NCBI GenBank assembly: GCA_900323505.1
Contig: OOIN01000016.1
Coordinates: 1-64,000 of the forward strand
Direction: 5' to 3'
DNA from: Ustilago trichophora
Lineage: Eukaryota > Basidiomycota > Ustilaginomycetes > Ustilaginales > Ustilaginaceae
Length of the DNA stretch: 64,000 nt
Part shown: piece after piece, positions 53,255 to 63,817 of the stretch
Layout of the letters: each line of letters begins with the position of its first letter
Position numbering within the stretch: the stretch's first letter is position 1
Notes under the pieces: generated by a model
The model's input: the letters and a program-made list of their open reading frames with translations, nothing else
Database searches by the model: none
Told to the model about the DNA's origin: nothing
Position numbers and translations under genes: made by a program

Positions 53255-54883
53255 ATGAACGCGGCGCTTTCCAGCGTCAGATCACGCGCTTTGGAAGCCG
53301 TTTCCCACTTCTCTTCTTCTTCTTCTTCTTCCTACACCTCGTTACCAACCACAACCCCATCACCATCCTCATCATCGTTATGGCGCACAATATCATCCCA
53401 AGACAGAACCAAACGCAGCTTTGACCGTCCCCGTCTATTCAACCGTAATCGCTCCGATCTAACCGAAACCAGCAACACTCATCATCCTCGATCCAAATCA
53501 TGGCAACAAGCCACCACCGCACCATCGCGTTCCACCCTCTTTTTCATCCTCGGATGCCTAGCGTGGTATACCTCCTCTTCGCTCTCTTCCAACACTTCCA
53601 AAGCTCTCCTCTCCAAAGGCAGGAATCACCATCATTCCGTTCGACCACCCGCATTCCCTTACCCGGTCACCTTGACCCTGATCCATTTCGCATTCGTCAA
53701 CGTCTGCTGCTTCATCTGTGCCTCGCGTCGCATCCTCGGCAAGCGTGCTCTCACCAGGCTCGTTAAACCTTCCTTCTCTCGAGTGGCCGAAGTAGGACAA
53801 CTGGCATTCTTCAACGTACTCGGACAGGCTCTCTCGTCTCTAGCCATCTCTCGTGTCCCCGTCGCTACGGTGCACACCATCAAGGCTCTCTCACCCTTGT
53901 TCACCGTCCTCAGCTATACCTATCTCTTCGGCGTTACATACTCTCCCAACACCTACTTGTCCCTCTTTCCCCTCACCGCGGGAGTGATGATGGCGTGTAC
54001 CGGATTCGCCTTCAACGCAGACGATGTGGTTGGCTTTTCTGCCGCGCTCGCATCCACCTTTGTCTTTGTCGCGCAAAACATCTACTCGAAAAAGCTCCTT
54101 CGCAAAGGCGAGAAGCAAGCCGAAGGAATCCCCGGAACCGACAGCGAAAAGATGGACAAGATCAACATTCTCTTCTACTCTTCCGGATGCTCGCTTATTC
54201 TGATGATCCCCATGGCGCTGTTTTACGACGGTGCATCGCTCTTCAGCAATCCTTCGTGGAGTGCCAGCGAAGCGTATCCTTACGACCGTGGTATGCTGGT
54301 AGTTTGGCTTTTGTTCTGCAATGGATTGGTCCATTTCGCACAGAACATGCTCGCATTCAACGTTCTCTCTATGGTCTCCCCCGTAACCTATTCCATCGCA
54401 AGCCTGCTCAAGAGGGTATTTGTCATCGTACTCGCCATTATATGGTTCCATCAGTCGGTATCCATGTTGCAGTGGTTCGGAATCGCACTCACTTTCTACG
54501 GCTTGTGGATGTACAACGACAGCAAGACCAAACAAGACGTTTCCAAGGCCGAGAAGAAAGTTTCTCGTAAACAGGACGACACAAGTCTACCCCAGACAAT
54601 TCTTCCCCTCGCATCTACCTCTTCCACCTCATCCCTGCCCAACGGAGTTGGAATGCATAACCGACCTCAACCAATGTCGGCACCACCCAATACGAGCTAC
54701 TACAACTTTGCAACCGCTCAGCAGCAAACAACCACCGCTCCACCACATCAGAGATACATCCCACCGCAAAACGTAGCAGGATGGAACGACGTACCCGAAT
54801 CCATGCTTGCCTCGGGGAAGAGCTATATCAAGGATCCTACAAAGTCGCTTCCCAGTCCGCCGGATAGCGATAAGGAGATCTGA
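53255..54883 (+). CDS. Triose-phosphate/nucleotide-sugar-type transporter (TPT family, Sly41-like)
   Basis: A 542-residue intronless protein from the ATG at 53255. A Ser-rich cytosolic N-terminus (about 100 residues) precedes nine to ten membrane segments. Family features include FPYPVTLTLIHFAFVNVCCF, the ISRVPVATVHTIKALSPLFT block with conserved Lys, and LLKRVFVIVLAIIWF with the second conserved Lys/Arg pair. The pattern is that of the Sly41/SLC35E group of the early secretory pathway. The C-terminal 110 residues are polar and Pro/Gln rich. The transported solute is unknown in most fungal members. Confidence 0.88.
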   Translation: MNAALSSVRSRALEAVSHFSSSSSSSYTSLPTTTPSPSSSSLWRTISSQDRTKRSFDRPRLFNRNRSDLTETSNTHHPRSKSWQQATTAPSRSTLFFILGCLAWYTSSSLSSNTSKALLSKGRNHHHSVRPPAFPYPVTLTLIHFAFVNVCCFICASRRILGKRALTRLVKPSFSRVAEVGQLAFFNVLGQALSSLAISRVPVATVHTIKALSPLFTVLSYTYLFGVTYSPNTYLSLFPLTAGVMMACTGFAFNADDVVGFSAALASTFVFVAQNIYSKKLLRKGEKQAEGIPGTDSEKMDKINILFYSSGCSLILMIPMALFYDGASLFSNPSWSASEAYPYDRGMLVVWLLFCNGLVHFAQNMLAFNVLSMVSPVTYSIASLLKRVFVIVLAIIWFHQSVSMLQWFGIALTFYGLWMYNDSKTKQDVSKAEKKVSRKQDDTSLPQTILPLASTSSTSSLPNGVGMHNRPQPMSAPPNTSYYNFATAQQQTTTAPPHQRYIPPQNVAGWNDVPESMLASGKSYIKDPTKSLPSPPDSDKEI

Positions 54884-55841
54884 ACGTTTTTTCAAGGTTT
54901 GCTTTGTTTTTCTTTTTTTTATAGATTGTTTCACAATAGACGTCGCTCTCTGTGCTTGGCACATTCGGTTAATCGACACACAATTTCTCGCGCTTCTTTG
55001 CACATGTCGAACAAGAAGATCAAGCGGTGATGGCGGGCGATTTGGCAGCGATCAAGTTAGGCTGGGTTTGTTGATCGAAGCTTGAATTCGTCAGATTGTA
55101 AAGCTCTGTAGAGTACTGTACGCTGGGGGGGCCTGAAAACTTGACATTGATCACGGTTAGACGCATTCAAAACGGTGTTCGAGAGGCGGATATGACGAAC
55201 AGTCTGCGTCAAAGTAGATGGGGATGTGACGGCGATGCGGGCGAGAACCAATCTCGAATCGTGTTTTTTTAATTGGTACATGAGAGCGGTACATGACGAT
55301 ATCTGTTGGCAGTTGGATCCGAATATACATTTGGGTGAGTCGTTCAAGCTTCCCCCCATTGAAAGAAGAACGAAAAACGAGGATCAAGTATCTAGAGTCA
55401 GGAATGATATAGTGTGTCTGAGGGATCACTCATGGGATTGCGATTCAGCACCCAGTCTGACGAATCAAACTCGACATCAATGAAATCAAGTCGCTTTGGC
55501 GGGGGTTGATGGTAGGCGCCTATTTGCGATACAGAATTGCAAGTGTGTGTGTGTGTGTTGAGATTCAACCAAAGAATGCAATCCGCACTTACAGCTAGAA
55601 AGAGAGGTAGAAGGGAACAATCCAGGATCGCAGGGAAACGCATTTATACAAAACAAAAAAGGCACCAAGTTAGGCAATGGTATGGATAGACAAAATAGCC
55701 TCCACCTCTCTGCCCCTCCATGGGGGAGGTGTAAAAAGAGGAGTGGTTGCGAAGCGAAATGAGACGAACGAGTGTGTTGTGTAATGATGTTTCGAAAGGC
55801 TTAAAGGATGGAGGGGGGGTATCTTTGAAAGGGAGGAGAAA
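54884..55841. other. Intergenic, no gene seen
   Basis: About 960 bp between convergent genes. It includes one GTACTGTAC site (55113-55121) and a GTGTGT run (about 55543-55558). No convincing frame. Confidence 0.6.
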
Positions 55842-56432
55842 TTAGATGATGAGAGCTGCACCAACAGTAGTGGCGATGAGGAAGGACCAAGCTACGAAGG
55901 TATCTTTTCCGAAGGATTGTTGGGAAGCAGCGTTGGTATTCTGCGAACCGAGAGCAAGGCTTGGCAGACCGTTACTTGCCGTAACTACACCCGATCCACT
56001 TGCATCGGTCCTACTCGAACCACCACTCGCCATATTCACCGTACTCGTCGGCGCCGTAGCGGTAACAACCACCGTTCCTCCACCCACATTACCTCCATTA
56101 ATCCCACCTCCACCACTTGCACTTGCATTTCCATTTCCTTCATTTGCGCCAGCAGAACCGCCAGAAGAAGGAGCTTGGGTATTAGCCGGACCGACTTGGA
56201 AAGTGCTGGTCTGTTGAAGGGTTTGGAACTGATACGAGGTGCTTGTGGCCAAAGGCGAAACGTTGAATGTTCCAGCTGCGTTTGTGGTTCCACCTTGATT
56301 TGTAAGGGCTGGGTTGAAGGCGGTGGTGGAGACGGTGATTGTGGATCCATCCCTCTTCTCCTTCGGTTGATGCTCGGCGTTGGCAGCCACCGCAACTAGG
56401 AGAAGAACGAGAGAGAGGCTGAGGCACTTCAT
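55842..56432 (-). CDS. Predicted GPI-anchored cell-surface protein
   Basis: A 196-residue protein from the Met at 56432. It has a cleavable signal peptide (LSLSLVLLLVAVAANA), then a KEKR dibasic site near residue 28 that suits Kex2 processing. The middle is Gly/Ser/Asn/Thr rich with a poly-Gly part (GGGGINGGNVGGG). The C-terminal hydrophobic tail (FVAWSFLIATTVGAALII) with small residues upstream fits GPI attachment. No enzyme domain. Probably a mannosylated wall or membrane surface protein of Ustilaginales type. No homologue is recognised by name. Confidence 0.8.
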   Translation of the reverse strand: MKCLSLSLVLLLVAVAANAEHQPKEKRDGSTITVSTTAFNPALTNQGGTTNAAGTFNVSPLATSTSYQFQTLQQTSTFQVGPANTQAPSSGGSAGANEGNGNASASGGGGINGGNVGGGTVVVTATAPTSTVNMASGGSSRTDASGSGVVTASNGLPSLALGSQNTNAASQQSFGKDTFVAWSFLIATTVGAALII

Positions 56433-56608
56433 GATGCGTGATTCTGTTACCAAACGCTTCCAACTTGAGATCGACAGCAGCGAGTGGTAAAGGGGTTCGT
56501 TGTAGAGAGAAAGAGAAAAGCTTCCTCAACGGGGATAGTGTTCCTAGTGCTGGTGTTGATGCTGGTGACGGTGGTGGATGTGATGGTGTGGATGGCGAGA
56601 CTCATCTG

Positions 56609-56648
<40 letters not shown>

Positions 56649-57078
56649 GCCCAGAATTGCGCCGCGCCGCAAGATCCAAAACAGGCAATCTTGAGTAAAT
56701 CCCCGCAAATCCCAAAGGATTAGCTGCAGATCCTTGGTTTTGGTTTTGGTTTTGGTTTTGGTTTTTTTAGATTTTTGTTCTGTTTAGAAAATGCCAAATG
56801 CGGGGCAATTTTTCAACGTTTAACGCTTTCGTGAAAAGTGTGTCCCGATCCATCCCTGACCGTCATCTGTTCCATATTTCTTTTTCAGCAAACAGAATCG
56901 TATCAAGTCAAACCAGTCGCAAGAAAGCTGGAGTCAACGAGGAATCTGGTATTGAATAGAAGCAAGAACCAACAACATTGTCACAAAACTAATAGGACGC
57001 TAAACTGCAAAAAAAGCCATCCAGCAGAAAGAAAACAAAACATGAAACCGAGCAAGATGCTTCTCCGCCAACGCATGC
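56433..57078. other. Intergenic, no gene seen
   Basis: About 650 bp. It contains a CT microsatellite (about 56611-56644) and a GGTTTT hexanucleotide repeat (about 56733-56765). No coding signal. Confidence 0.6.
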
Positions 57079-58587
57079 TCACTGACCAAAGAGGTAAATA
57101 AAGCTACCCCTAGGCCTGGACCTGATGGGCAGCAACTCGTACCTGAGAGCTTCCAACTGGACGAAAAATCCGCTCCTGATGAATGGGGAGCAAAAGAGCG
57201 GGATGACAGCCAGGAAGAACGCATGCAACATCAACACCGAAACCAGCGTAGGGATCTTGTTGTTGATCTCTGGATAGGTACGTTTGAACCAGGTAGCCGT
57301 GACGGTTGCCACGCCGTTGAGGAGGAAAAACACAAAGTTTTCACCATTGGCAAATCCAAGTGTGAAGTAGGTAATGTGTTCGTGGAAGATGCCCGACATG
57401 GCAAAAGTGACGATGGCGGCGGCGGCTTTGGGGAGGAAGGAGGATTTCTTTGCTGGGGTTGGGTTGCGAGCACTGGCAGCGTTTCCGTTAGTGGGGGATT
57501 TGGCATTGCTGCCGCGCTTGCGAAGTTCAGCATCGCCATTGTTGACCTGGGAGAGAGGTTTGAGGCCAGAAGCGTTGCGTCGGCGTCCAGCGTTGGAATG
57601 AGCATGTTCATCTTCGCCCGAGGTATGACCGGCATCGGTTTCGGAAAGACCGTCCATGTGGGAGAAGTTTTTCTTGGCGGCAGCTGCAGCAGCAGCCTTT
57701 TTGCGACGAATCTGAGTCTTGCTCTTTCCACCACCGAATACGACGCGGTGAAGTACGGTGGCAATGGCCCTGTTCCAGTGGCTCCAGAAGAGACGAATGT
57801 TGGTAGTTCCCAGAGGGTTTTCAAACATGTCGGCCATCTCGACGTTGATCAAGATACCGAGGAGCTTGAGGAGACCGTCACCGAAGAGGGCGAGAGCCAT
57901 GAGGATGCAGAGACCCAAAGCATCGCAGTAACAGTGGTAGGCGAGCTGGCTCATGTTCCTCGTCAATTCAAAGGGAGGGATAAAGTAGAGCGTACCAAAC
58001 ATGGCGATGGCCTCGATGGCGACCTTTGGCATGCCTTTGAGATTCTCCCACCTAGCGTTGCGTTGGTAGCCCTCCTCGGCGGTACGATCGGCAATATCGT
58101 CGAGCTCCTTGGGGAATGTCCAGAGCTGAGCAAAGAAGCGAGCAAACGACCAAGTGTTGACCTCTTGGACGGATCGAATGTGGAAGATGTCCCAAACCAA
58201 CAAGCACGATCTGAAACCGAGAGCGGGTCTCCAAAAGTCGAGCAGCATCACACCCGATCTACCCGTGACCAGCGGCCAAGCCAACAACGAAATGATGAGC
58301 GAAAGGATGGAGAACCATTTTCCAAGCTGAGATTTGACGGCCACCTTGTGATAGAGGAAATAGGCTACCACAGCCGAACCGACGATGAACGACAACATGC
58401 GAACGGCGATGATGCCAGCAGTGTACAAGGGATAGGGTGGAACATCGTATTCGACCACCTTGTATCCGAACTTGCGTGCCGTGTCGAGAACGGGATCGGA
58501 AGGGAGAAGCTTGAATCCGAGCTTGGAATGAGTTTCTTTACCAGCCAAGCTGGCGAAAAAGGTTGATGCCTTGTCTTGGAATGACAT
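57079..58587 (-). CDS. Membrane-bound O-acyltransferase, wax-synthase-like domain
   Basis: A 502-residue intronless protein with about eight membrane segments. The wax-synthase (MBOAT_2) marks are ENPLGTTNIRLFWSHWNRA and, further on, the catalytic-type His in GIFHEHITYF. Between them lies a long basic, Ala/Lys/Ser-rich insertion (about residues 290-375) with no family counterpart that I know, probably a cytosolic loop. The family transfers acyl groups to alcohols or sugars in the ER; acceptors in fungi range from fatty alcohols to trichothecene- or glycolipid-type hydroxyls. The acceptor is not readable here. Confidence 0.88.
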   Translation of the reverse strand: MSFQDKASTFFASLAGKETHSKLGFKLLPSDPVLDTARKFGYKVVEYDVPPYPLYTAGIIAVRMLSFIVGSAVVAYFLYHKVAVKSQLGKWFSILSLIISLLAWPLVTGRSGVMLLDFWRPALGFRSCLLVWDIFHIRSVQEVNTWSFARFFAQLWTFPKELDDIADRTAEEGYQRNARWENLKGMPKVAIEAIAMFGTLYFIPPFELTRNMSQLAYHCYCDALGLCILMALALFGDGLLKLLGILINVEMADMFENPLGTTNIRLFWSHWNRAIATVLHRVVFGGGKSKTQIRRKKAAAAAAAKKNFSHMDGLSETDAGHTSGEDEHAHSNAGRRRNASGLKPLSQVNNGDAELRKRGSNAKSPTNGNAASARNPTPAKKSSFLPKAAAAIVTFAMSGIFHEHITYFTLGFANGENFVFFLLNGVATVTATWFKRTYPEINNKIPTLVSVLMLHAFFLAVIPLFCSPFIRSGFFVQLEALRYELLPIRSRPRGSFIYLFGQ

Positions 58588-59792
58588 GGCGTTTGCAGAG
58601 CTTGTGTTAGGGGGGATAGGTGGGGGTGGGGAGGATGTAGTGGTGGTGAAAGCGTGGCTAGCCTGATGGACGGTGGCTTATAAACAAAGACGGACCCAAG
58701 AAGAATGTCTGCACGCACACCGTCATATGGGGGGGGGGGCATAGGAGCAGAGTGTGTCGCACAAACCAAAAGAGTGTAGAAAAGTGGAGCAATCACCGTT
58801 TCGTTTTCTCCACACAAGTCAACAAAAAGAAAAATAAAAATAAAAAGAAAAAGAAAAAGAAAAGGCGGCTCTGTTTAAAATTTGACCGATGATGAAGTCA
58901 CACTTGAAAACGTGAAAGCTGTTTTTGGCTCAAATTTTGTCTCCGACAGCCGCTGCACCGACGCTGAATTTCGTAAAAAGAGCCGACCGATATCTCAACA
59001 CACACACTAACCGGCTCTCTCTCTCCTCAGCCGACAAGCTCGAAAGCTCGAATTGCTGCTGCAAGCTTTATTTCAAAGCGCTGTAATTGTCATGGCGTAC
59101 TCGACTCTCGCTTAGCCGCCTTCAACCGCCGCCCAATCGATACAGTGTAGTGGAACCTTTTTCGCCAGGTATCGCTGACATCAGTATACCAGCTACCCGA
59201 ACACCCTCGCCACTCGCTCCATGCTTTGTTCTTCGAGGTCGTCATACCTGTTCCTAGCTTTTGTTCCTTCAACGGGCCAACATCTTCTTTTCAAATCAAC
59301 AGCACTTCTGCAGTTTAGTTACATCGGGTGTCTACGGAATCCAAACAACCTCCGTAAGGTCCGGCAGAAGGGATTTGATTTCGGGTAACCAGATCTCTTG
59401 AAATCCACCATGCAGCTGCGCCTAGCCGTGTCTCTCACCTGCATACATGGCTTACTCGAGAGGCCGGTCACTTTTCAGCCTCGCCAAGTGTCGCGACCCG
59501 ACCCGATCGATACAATATCGATACTGTGACACAGGTGGCTGAGGGTCAAGAGGAGCCGCGCAGAGATGTGGTGGTAACCTTTGGCGCCAACCACCTCTCT
59601 TTCCAGATAAATTTTGTCGCGTGGGTCTGCCAAACGCAAATCGGATTTGGGATCAATCAATCGGGCATCGCATTTCTCCGCAGTGTTGGCCGAGTTGATT
59701 GCCGAGAAAAACCAACGCCTCCAAAATATATTCTGTACTCATAGCTCCTCCATCTCCACCAGCAGCAGCATCACTCGATCAACTTTGCACCC
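58588..59792. other. Divergent upstream region, no gene seen
   Basis: About 1.2 kb between two divergent genes. It contains a G10 run (about 58729-58739) and an A-rich AAAAAG repeat (about 58827-58863). Frames here are short and lack domains. Confidence 0.6.
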
Positions 59793-61721
59793 ATGATGCG
59801 GTCAATACCAACCCTTCTACGAACCGTTGCTCCTAGATCACCTCTCACATCCATCTACGCCTTACACTCGGTCGCACCCAACCCTCGATTCTCCTCCTCA
59901 ACACCTTCCTCGCCATCACCACTACCGCCCATCTTCAAACTCGAAAATGCCCTACTCTCCAGCTCTCCCTCTTCTACTCCACTCAACTGGACCATCAACG
60001 ATGCAGGCAATTCTGAATGCTGGGCCATCATCGCCCCTGCCTCTCAAGCCGGTGGAGCAGTTCGACGAGAACTCATTTCGATTCTCTCGGGCCAACTTCG
60101 TCCTCGTCTCTCTCCCTCCAATCTGCAACATCCCCCACCGCATCCTTTCCTATCCTCCACCAGCAACCAAACTTCCCTTCACGCTACTAAAGCCATCAAA
60201 CACGTCTCTTTTGCCACCAAAATCGGCGCCTCCTCCTCATCCAGTAACGATTTCACCAACTACTCGGCTCGATACGGAGCTATACGCGAAGGAGACCGAA
60301 TCACGCTCTACGAGAGACTCATGGATCTTCTCGACTGTCCCGTTGGCCTCATCGCCGCACAGAAACTCGTCCCCGATCCTTTCACCTCATCTTCTCCTCT
60401 GGACCAAGTCGGACTGTTCAAGTACAAATCCGCCTCTGAACGTCAGCAGGCGCTACGAAAAGCAACACAAGCCGATAAGATCATCAAATCCATGGCCCCA
60501 CTTCTGCTCATCGACGAAGAACTGCTGCATCGACCCGTCATCGCACTCTCCAACGGTCAGACTAGAAGAGCTAGGATCCTTAGCAGCTTGATCTCAGGCG
60601 CAGAAATGGTCGTGTTGGAAGAACCTTTTTCAGGCATCGATGCGGGCACCCGGGTGAAATTGAATACCTTGTTCGAGGATTTGCATGCCAAGAGGAGACC
60701 GAGATTGGTGCTGGTGTTGAGGGAGCAGGATGCTGTGCCGGAACTGGTTACTCATGTTTTGAAAGTGGACGATGATGGCGAGATAACGTCGATTGGACCT
60801 CGCAATTCTGACCCCTGTTCTTGTTCAAGCACGCACAAAACCGAACCTGCCCCAGGCGGCCCACACATCATCCTCTCCAACTCGCGATCAAACACAGGAA
60901 CGGGAGATAAATCCTCTCCACCCCTCGTCAACCTCAACAACGTTTCCATCGTCTATGGCGAAAAGACGGTTCTCGATCGAATCACGTTTTCCATCCATCC
61001 AGGTCAACGGGTGATACTGGCCGGAGACAACGGATCTGGAAAAACCACGTTGCTTGCGCTTCTGTTGGGCGATCATCCCAAATCCTTCTCATTCGACTCT
61101 GAAACCCTTTCGCTCTTCTCACACGCACGGGATCACCCGAGCAACGCACGGATGCTTTTAAACCGTCGATTGGGACATTTGAGTCCCGAGCTGTACAACG
61201 CCTTTCCCCGTCGTTCCGTCTGCCAAGGTGGCTTAACCGTAGGAGAAGTCATCGCCAGTGGATTCGAAAACGTCTTTGCACGTCGAAGATACACGCATTC
61301 ACAAAAACACAGAGTCTACGCTTTACTCGAACATTTTCACGATCTCATCAAATCCCCCCACCACCAAACATCAAAGCATGATAGTGACATAGCTACCGTT
61401 TCAAACACCGGATTCTCCAATCTCTCCAACGGCTCCCAAGCGTTGGTCCTCTTCCTCCGTAGCATCGTCTCAAACCCTCCCTTACTCGTACTCGACGAAC
61501 CTTTCCAAGCCATGGACAAGAATCAAGTTCATCGTACAACTGCTTTCCTAGACCATCCTCATCTTTTCCCAATCGGTTCATCCCCCCACCAAATACTCGC
61601 GGATCTGCAACAGAGATCCAGCATCGCAATAATCCTCGTTAGCCATTACCAAGACGAATGGCCCAAAACCTTTGGTTCGTTGCTAAGGCTGAGCCATGGC
61701 AAGGTCGTAGAACGCATCTAA
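59793..61721 (+). CDS. Soluble two-domain ABC protein, one degenerate ATP site
   Basis: A 642-residue intronless protein without membrane segments. The N-terminal 45 residues are basic and Ser/Pro rich (MRSIPTLLRTVAPRS), as in a mitochondrial presequence. The second nucleotide-binding domain is intact: Walker A GDNGSGKTT (about 411-419), signature NLSNGSQAL, Walker B LLVLDEPF and a late His in VSHYQDEW. The first domain keeps a signature (ALSNGQTRRARI) and Walker B (VVLEEPFSGID), but its Walker A position reads APASQAGGAVRREL, lacking GKS/T. The layout recalls the uncharacterised yeast protein Ydr061w. Function unknown; transport is unlikely without a membrane domain. Confidence 0.8.
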   Translation: MMRSIPTLLRTVAPRSPLTSIYALHSVAPNPRFSSSTPSSPSPLPPIFKLENALLSSSPSSTPLNWTINDAGNSECWAIIAPASQAGGAVRRELISILSGQLRPRLSPSNLQHPPPHPFLSSTSNQTSLHATKAIKHVSFATKIGASSSSSNDFTNYSARYGAIREGDRITLYERLMDLLDCPVGLIAAQKLVPDPFTSSSPLDQVGLFKYKSASERQQALRKATQADKIIKSMAPLLLIDEELLHRPVIALSNGQTRRARILSSLISGAEMVVLEEPFSGIDAGTRVKLNTLFEDLHAKRRPRLVLVLREQDAVPELVTHVLKVDDDGEITSIGPRNSDPCSCSSTHKTEPAPGGPHIILSNSRSNTGTGDKSSPPLVNLNNVSIVYGEKTVLDRITFSIHPGQRVILAGDNGSGKTTLLALLLGDHPKSFSFDSETLSLFSHARDHPSNARMLLNRRLGHLSPELYNAFPRRSVCQGGLTVGEVIASGFENVFARRRYTHSQKHRVYALLEHFHDLIKSPHHQTSKHDSDIATVSNTGFSNLSNGSQALVLFLRSIVSNPPLLVLDEPFQAMDKNQVHRTTAFLDHPHLFPIGSSPHQILADLQQRSSIAIILVSHYQDEWPKTFGSLLRLSHGKVVERI

Positions 61722-61993
61722 CCTTCTTGTTGCGATCAGTCTTGATGCATAAAACAAAACCAACATCACTTTTGATAAGCATCCTCAACAAAACGCCTTT
61801 TTCAGCATCGCTTGCGGTGAGTAGTGTCGCTCTTCTCTCAGTAGCCCACTACACACACAAAACGTCATCTCCCACCTGTTTCCTCAGCCGAAAAAAAATC
61901 CAACGCTTCACTTGGTCACCCCACATTCGACAACATCTTTCTAACTAGTTGCTACTATAGACTGCATACAAAATCCTTTCTCTCCAGAGACAC

Positions 61994-63817
61994 TCACGCG
62001 CCTTCATGCCTCTTGAGCTTCCACGTGCGCACCACAGCATCCGCACCTGCACTTGCAAACTCGCCATCGTTCAACCAAGTCACCGCCTGGACACCATTCG
62101 CATGTGCATTCTTGATCGCGATGTTCTTCATAGGCTTCTTGACGCTCCACACGTACACGTGGGTGTCCAAGCTGGCCGATACCGCGTGGGTTCCATCCGG
62201 CGAGAATCGAAGATCGTTGATGCGCGCCGAGTGGAAGACCCAGTGCGCGATCTTGAGCGACTTGGTGGTAAGGTCGTACACTTGGATCTTGCCGTTGGAC
62301 TCTCCGGCTGCGAGAAGAGAGAGTTGAGGGTCAAACGCCAGCGCGGTGACGGCAGATCGGTTGTTGGTGAAGACGGTAGATTCGACAAGTTGATCGGAAG
62401 AATGGGTGTAGAGGTGCACTTTCCCGTCTTCAGCTCCAACGGCGATAAGCGAGGCGTCGGCAGAGATGGTCGCCGAGGAAGGGGTGTAGTTGGTAGCATG
62501 GTGGGTCTTTTGACCATTTTCGATGATATCGATGCCATTGGAGCCGGCGACGACAACAACGCCGCTGATGGAAGCAGCACTGCCTTTAGGCTGGCTAGAT
62601 GTAGATACGGCTGCTCCTGCATACTTGCCATCAGAGATCTTACGCACCGAATCGTCCATACTAACTACAAACGCACCATCGCGAGTCGAGTGCACACCCA
62701 ACACTGCCGCACTCAGCCCCTCCCCACCGCTGACCGGCTTGCAAACACCATCCGCCGACCACGAAAGCACCTTGCCATCGTAGCTTCCACCCACCAGCGT
62801 CTTGCCATCATGAGCCACGTCGAGCGAACGCACGCCGAAGCTCTTGCAAGCACCATGGAGCTTGTTGACCTTGCCACCTTGCTCGATGACGTTGAGATCC
62901 CCCGAAAAGCTGAGCGAGATGATGCGGTTGCCAGCCCAGACAAGACCCACCTGCTGATCGTCGACCTTTTGGCTGCTCTGACCGTTGAAATCGTGCGACG
63001 CTTCGATCTTTTCGGCGGCAATATCCCAGACTTTGACAAAGCCGTCGGCGCCAGCGGTGGCAATCCTTTTGCTGTCGGGGGAGAAGTCGACGGCAAAGAT
63101 GGTTCCAGTATGTCCACCGGATGCTTTGGCTGAAAGCTCGACGATGGTGTCGCCCGTCTTGCCATCGTAGACAAAGACCTTGCTGTCCGAGCCGACCGAG
63201 ACGAAATGGTCGCCATTGGGTGCATAGGCAACATCCTGTACGAAGCGAGAGTGGGTGTTGATGGTCTTGTTGTACTTGTAGGGAGCACCATGGTAGAATA
63301 CGAGGTTGTTGTCGTCTGCTGCGGTGACAGCGCGGAAGGGGCGATCCTTGCGGATGGCAACGGCGTTGATCTGTCGACTGTGCCCCGTCACTTCACCAAC
63401 ACTGGAACCGCTGTCGAAAGAGAAGGCATGCCCAAAACGCTCCCTTCCATCGCCGACAGCAATGATGCGCTTCGACTCGCCATCCCAGGCAAGGTCGTTG
63501 ATACGGCCAGCAATGACTTTGACCTCGTTCTTGATAATCTGCTCATCACCGACCAAGTCCCACACTCGCACGTTACCGGCCTGATCTGCAGAGGCGCAAT
63601 AGTAGCCGGTGGGAGAGATGCGAGCTACCGTGGTGGGCTGAGTATGCTGCGAATAGGCCAGGGCTGGCTTGGAAGGGTCGGTGATGGAGCGTACGTAGAC
63701 GGTACGGTTCTGGCAGTAGACGACCTTTTCGCCTTTGGGATCGGCCGAGATTTTTGTGGATTGGGCACGGGTGGTGGCAGGATTGCCTGGAAGAAGATTT
63801 TGTAGTGTCGCCGACAT
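61994..63817 (-). CDS. AIP1: Actin-interacting protein 1 (WD40, WDR1 family)
   Basis: A 607-residue intronless protein, the usual length for AIP1. It is made of two seven-bladed WD40 propellers, with repeats ending in WD-type dipeptides (VRVWDL, VKVWDI, HVYVWSV, VRTWKL). Family landmarks include the N-terminal NLLPGNPATTRAQSTKISAD, RFGHAFSFDSGSSVGEVTGH and GGHTGTIFAVDFSPDSKRIA. AIP1 helps cofilin to cut and cap actin filaments in cortical patches. The ATG at 63817 gives the conserved N-terminus. Convergent with the ABC gene, 272 bp apart. Confidence 0.96.
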   Translation of the reverse strand: MSATLQNLLPGNPATTRAQSTKISADPKGEKVVYCQNRTVYVRSITDPSKPALAYSQHTQPTTVARISPTGYYCASADQAGNVRVWDLVGDEQIIKNEVKVIAGRINDLAWDGESKRIIAVGDGRERFGHAFSFDSGSSVGEVTGHSRQINAVAIRKDRPFRAVTAADDNNLVFYHGAPYKYNKTINTHSRFVQDVAYAPNGDHFVSVGSDSKVFVYDGKTGDTIVELSAKASGGHTGTIFAVDFSPDSKRIATAGADGFVKVWDIAAEKIEASHDFNGQSSQKVDDQQVGLVWAGNRIISLSFSGDLNVIEQGGKVNKLHGACKSFGVRSLDVAHDGKTLVGGSYDGKVLSWSADGVCKPVSGGEGLSAAVLGVHSTRDGAFVVSMDDSVRKISDGKYAGAAVSTSSQPKGSAASISGVVVVAGSNGIDIIENGQKTHHATNYTPSSATISADASLIAVGAEDGKVHLYTHSSDQLVESTVFTNNRSAVTALAFDPQLSLLAAGESNGKIQVYDLTTKSLKIAHWVFHSARINDLRFSPDGTHAVSASLDTHVYVWSVKKPMKNIAIKNAHANGVQAVTWLNDGEFASAGADAVVRTWKLKRHEGA

